NCBI RefSeq assembly: GCF_000719135.1
Contig: NZ_JOEK01000018.1
Span: 62,001 to 126,000, forward strand
Origin: Streptomyces avicenniae
Lineage (GTDB): Bacteria > Actinomycetota > Actinomycetes > Streptomycetales > Streptomycetaceae
Reading direction: 5' to 3'
Length of the DNA: 64,000 nucleotides
Shown: positions 61,710 to 64,000 of the stretch, one piece after another
Numbering within the stretch: the stretch's first letter is position 1
Layout of the letters: each line of letters opens with the position of its first letter
Made by a program: the position numbers and the translations under genes
Notes under the pieces: generated by a model
What the model was told of the DNA's origin: nothing
The model's database searches: none
Seen by the model: the letters and a program-made list of their open reading frames with translations, nothing else

Positions 61710-64000
61710 ATGCACATCGCTGTCTTTGTCGAGAACCGTAACGGCGTGGACCTCACGCGGCGCCTCATGGCCGCGCCGCGGTCCGCCGGGCACACGTTCT
61801 CGGTGTTCACCGCCGATGTGAACGGAGAGGTGGCCCGCTGGATCCTGGAGGAGGCGGCGCAGCGTCTCGGGGGCGTCGCGGTGCGCAACCTCTTCGACGT
61901 CGGCGAGTCGATGGGCGACGACGAGTTCGCGCAGGCCGTCAAGGTCCGCACGGTCGCCTACGCGCGGGAACGCGGCATCGACCGCGTCGTCCTCTTCAAC
62001 GACCAGTCGCGGCGCGGCCGGAAGGTGACCGAGGCGCTGACGGAGCAGCTGCCGGTCGTCCTCGTCCAGGACGGGCACCTCGACTTCCACTACAAGCAGC
62101 TCACCTCGGGCCGCCGCGACCAGAACTGGTACTACGGCGCCTCACGCCCCGCCGCCGTCTGCGTATGGGGCCCGGCGACGGCCCAGCACATCGGCTTCCG
62201 CACGGCCGAGCCAGGCCCGCCCGTCCACATCACCGGGGCGCTCGGCCACAGCGACGACCCCGCGCTGCTGACCGCCGCCCGCACCGGCGTGCACCGCACG
62301 ACGCGCGAGCCCGACGCGCCGCTGCGGATCATCGTGCTCGACCAACCCCTCGGCGACCAGGGCAAGATGCCCCGCCCCGCGCACCGCGAGGAGCTGACGC
62401 GGATGGTCGCGGCGCTCGGCGAGCACGGCAGCGTGGACGTGAAGCCGCACCCCTCGACGCAGGCAGCGCACCTGACGTGGATGGCGGACGGCAAGCTGGA
62501 GGGCGTGACCGTGCTGGACGCGGACAGCCTGCTGGAGGCGGACGCGCTGGCCTCCTACGACCTGGCGGTCACGTTCTTCTCGACGACCTACCTCCAGACG
62601 CTGCGCGCGGGCGTGCCGCTCGTGCTGTACAACCCGCAGTCGCTGAACATCGTCTTCCCCACCGTCCACCACCCGCTGCTGCGCAACGCGGGCACGACGG
62701 AGGAACTGGCGGCCGTCGCGTCGCGGCTGCGGCGCTCGCGCAAGTTCCTCGCCAACCAGCACGGTTCGCCGATCGAGCACTTCCTCTCGTTCCGCGACGA
62801 CGTGGCCGAGCAGATCATGACGGTGGTCGAGGAGGCCGTGCCGCCGCGCCCCGCGGACGAGGGCGGCGGCGCGCCCGCGCCCGACACGCGGGCGCCCGCC
62901 GGGCTGTCGCTGGCGGAGCGGGCGCTGCGCGAGGTCGAGCGCCGCGCCAACCGCCCCTCGACGCTGGCCGTCGTCGGCGTCAGCTTCTCGTACGTGACGG
63001 GCGTGGCCGTGCCGGTCCTCACCTACACGCAGGCGCTCATCGCGCAGTCGCCGGTGGACGTGCACTACTTCGACCTGGCCGCGTTCCCGCAGCCGGAGCA
63101 CGCGGCGGACGCGCTCGCCGACGCCGAGATCGTGCTGATCAACAGCCTGGCGCCGTTCTGGCGTTCGCCGATCGCCAACGGCCTGGTCGAGGGCCTGCTC
63201 GACGCGGGCCGCACGGTGATGCTGTACGCGCACGAGACGGAGTACGTCTTCAACTACGAGGCGGAACGGTCCGCCGAGCGCCACGTGGAGATGCTGAAGC
63301 TGCTGCCGCGGATGACGGTGCTGTGCGTGTCGAAGGCGCAGGCCGACATGTTCAGGCAGCTCGGCGTGACCGACCCGATCGTCATCTACAACACGGTGCC
63401 GCGCGACATCCACCGCACGCAGGCGTCGCGGACGGTGTCCGAGCGCCCCCGGATGGTGATGGTCGGCACGGTGCAGGACCGCAAGGGCGTCGATCTGTTC
63501 TCACGCGTCGCCGAACTGGCGCACGCGCGCGGGCTGCCGTGGCGCTTCAGCTGGGTCGGCTGGAAGACGCCGAGGATCGCGCGCCGCACGCTGCTGTCCG
63601 ACCGCGTCGAGTGGATGGGCGCCCTCTCGCGGGACCGCGTCCGGGAGGAACTGGCCGCGTCCGACGTGTTCTTCCTCTCCAGCGTGGACGACCCGATGCC
63701 GCTGTCCGTCGTGGAGGCGGTGCAGCACCGGCTGCGGATCGCGACGTTCCACCGCGTCGGGTCGCGCGAGGTCCTGGAGGGCGTCAGCGGCTACCGCGCG
63801 TACACCGAGTACACGCCGGAGGCGGCGCTCGACGCGCTGGCGGCCGTGCTGGGCGAGGACGTGGACGAGGAGCGCTACCGGGAGGTCGAGGAGCTGTTCG
63901 ACATCCCGGCGTTCAGCGCCCGCATGTCGGCGGCCCTGTCGCTGCCCGCGCCCGGCGCCACGACGGCGCACGACGAGGAGGCGGCGCGGCACCGGTTCTC
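61710..64000 (+). CDS. Two-domain glycosyltransferase, 3' truncated
   Basis: At least 763 aa; the frame is open at the window end. ATG 61710 follows AGGAG and GGGAAG. The N-terminal part (residues ~1-385) resembles CDP-glycerol glycerophosphotransferase/polysialyltransferase-like folds: LVQDGHLDFHYK, SVDVKPHPSTQAAH, and DLAVTFFSTTYLQTLRAGVP. The C-terminal part (from ~425) is GT-4 like: SFSYVTGVAVPVLTY, MLYAHETEY, VMVGTVQDRKGVDLFSRVAE, and DVFFLSSVDDPMPLSVVEAV with the nucleotide-sugar Glu. It probably builds a cell-surface polymer such as a teichoic-acid or capsule-like glycan. Confidence 0.85.
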   Translation, partial: MHIAVFVENRNGVDLTRRLMAAPRSAGHTFSVFTADVNGEVARWILEEAAQRLGGVAVRNLFDVGESMGDDEFAQAVKVRTVAYARERGIDRVVLFNDQSRRGRKVTEALTEQLPVVLVQDGHLDFHYKQLTSGRRDQNWYYGASRPAAVCVWGPATAQHIGFRTAEPGPPVHITGALGHSDDPALLTAARTGVHRTTREPDAPLRIIVLDQPLGDQGKMPRPAHREELTRMVAALGEHGSVDVKPHPSTQAAHLTWMADGKLEGVTVLDADSLLEADALASYDLAVTFFSTTYLQTLRAGVPLVLYNPQSLNIVFPTVHHPLLRNAGTTEELAAVASRLRRSRKFLANQHGSPIEHFLSFRDDVAEQIMTVVEEAVPPRPADEGGGAPAPDTRAPAGLSLAERALREVERRANRPSTLAVVGVSFSYVTGVAVPVLTYTQALIAQSPVDVHYFDLAAFPQPEHAADALADAEIVLINSLAPFWRSPIANGLVEGLLDAGRTVMLYAHETEYVFNYEAERSAERHVEMLKLLPRMTVLCVSKAQADMFRQLGVTDPIVIYNTVPRDIHRTQASRTVSERPRMVMVGTVQDRKGVDLFSRVAELAHARGLPWRFSWVGWKTPRIARRTLLSDRVEWMGALSRDRVREELAASDVFFLSSVDDPMPLSVVEAVQHRLRIATFHRVGSREVLEGVSGYRAYTEYTPEAALDALAAVLGEDVDEERYREVEELFDIPAFSARMSAALSLPAPGATTAHDEEAARHRF

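Overview
The window is about 72-74% GC (estimated by eye). It carries a tRNA-Leu(UAA) gene that matches bldA, an Rpf-type secreted transglycosylase behind a c-di-AMP riboswitch, a DivIC/DUF501/Ppx/enolase block, and mfd. This is the chromosome core of a Streptomyces or very close relative. From memory, much of the gene order (ABC pair, cfa, ndh, ppx, DUF501, divIC, eno, rpf, P450, kinase, mfd, second ABC pair) follows the S. coelicolor SCO3080-SCO3111 neighbourhood. There is no integrase, transposase, CRISPR array or complete biosynthetic cluster.

Layout. 0-7 kb: a truncated SGNH hydrolase, a thiolase, two unknown genes, a Bax-inhibitor-1 protein, and an epoxide hydrolase facing a WYL regulator. 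7-14 kb: bldA, the first MacB/FtsX-type ABC pair, cyclopropane synthase and NADH dehydrogenase II. 14-20 kb: an antitoxin relic, ppx-DUF501-divIC, eno, and rpfA with its riboswitch, followed by what looks like a relic of a second rpf gene. 20-27 kb: P450 coupled to an orphan histidine kinase, tRNA-Gln, a Ser/Thr kinase coupled to a membrane protein, and an N6-methylase-like gene. 27-34 kb: a lipoprotein, a malonyl-CoA supply operon (fused carboxyltransferase plus MatB), small genes and a decayed gene. 34-47 kb: mfd, then several regulator/enzyme pairs (TetR/peroxiredoxin, Rrf2/NmrA-like, WYL/VOC), most with an inverted repeat in the gap. 47-56 kb: GH5-like hydrolase/LacI, methyltransferases, a HEAT protein, crcB pair, and a degraded ParA/AlbA_2 pair. 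56-64 kb: the second ABC pair, an acyltransferase-3 protein and a large two-domain glycosyltransferase that runs off the end.

Themes. Developmental control is prominent. bldA is here, and the only in-frame TTA codon I found in the window is in the methylase-like gene, so that gene should depend on bldA. Cell-wall remodelling is represented by rpfA, the DivIC block, both FtsX-type exporters and the glycosyltransferase. Several genes show visible damage: a frameshifted AlbA_2 gene, a ParA ATPase without Walker-A lysines, an FtsX permease missing a membrane segment, a methylase with HPPF in place of NPPF, a frameshifted gene near 33 kb, and antitoxin and rpf remnants. The best candidate for an undescribed system is the ParA-like/AlbA_2 pair at 54.5-56.7 kb, although this copy appears decayed.
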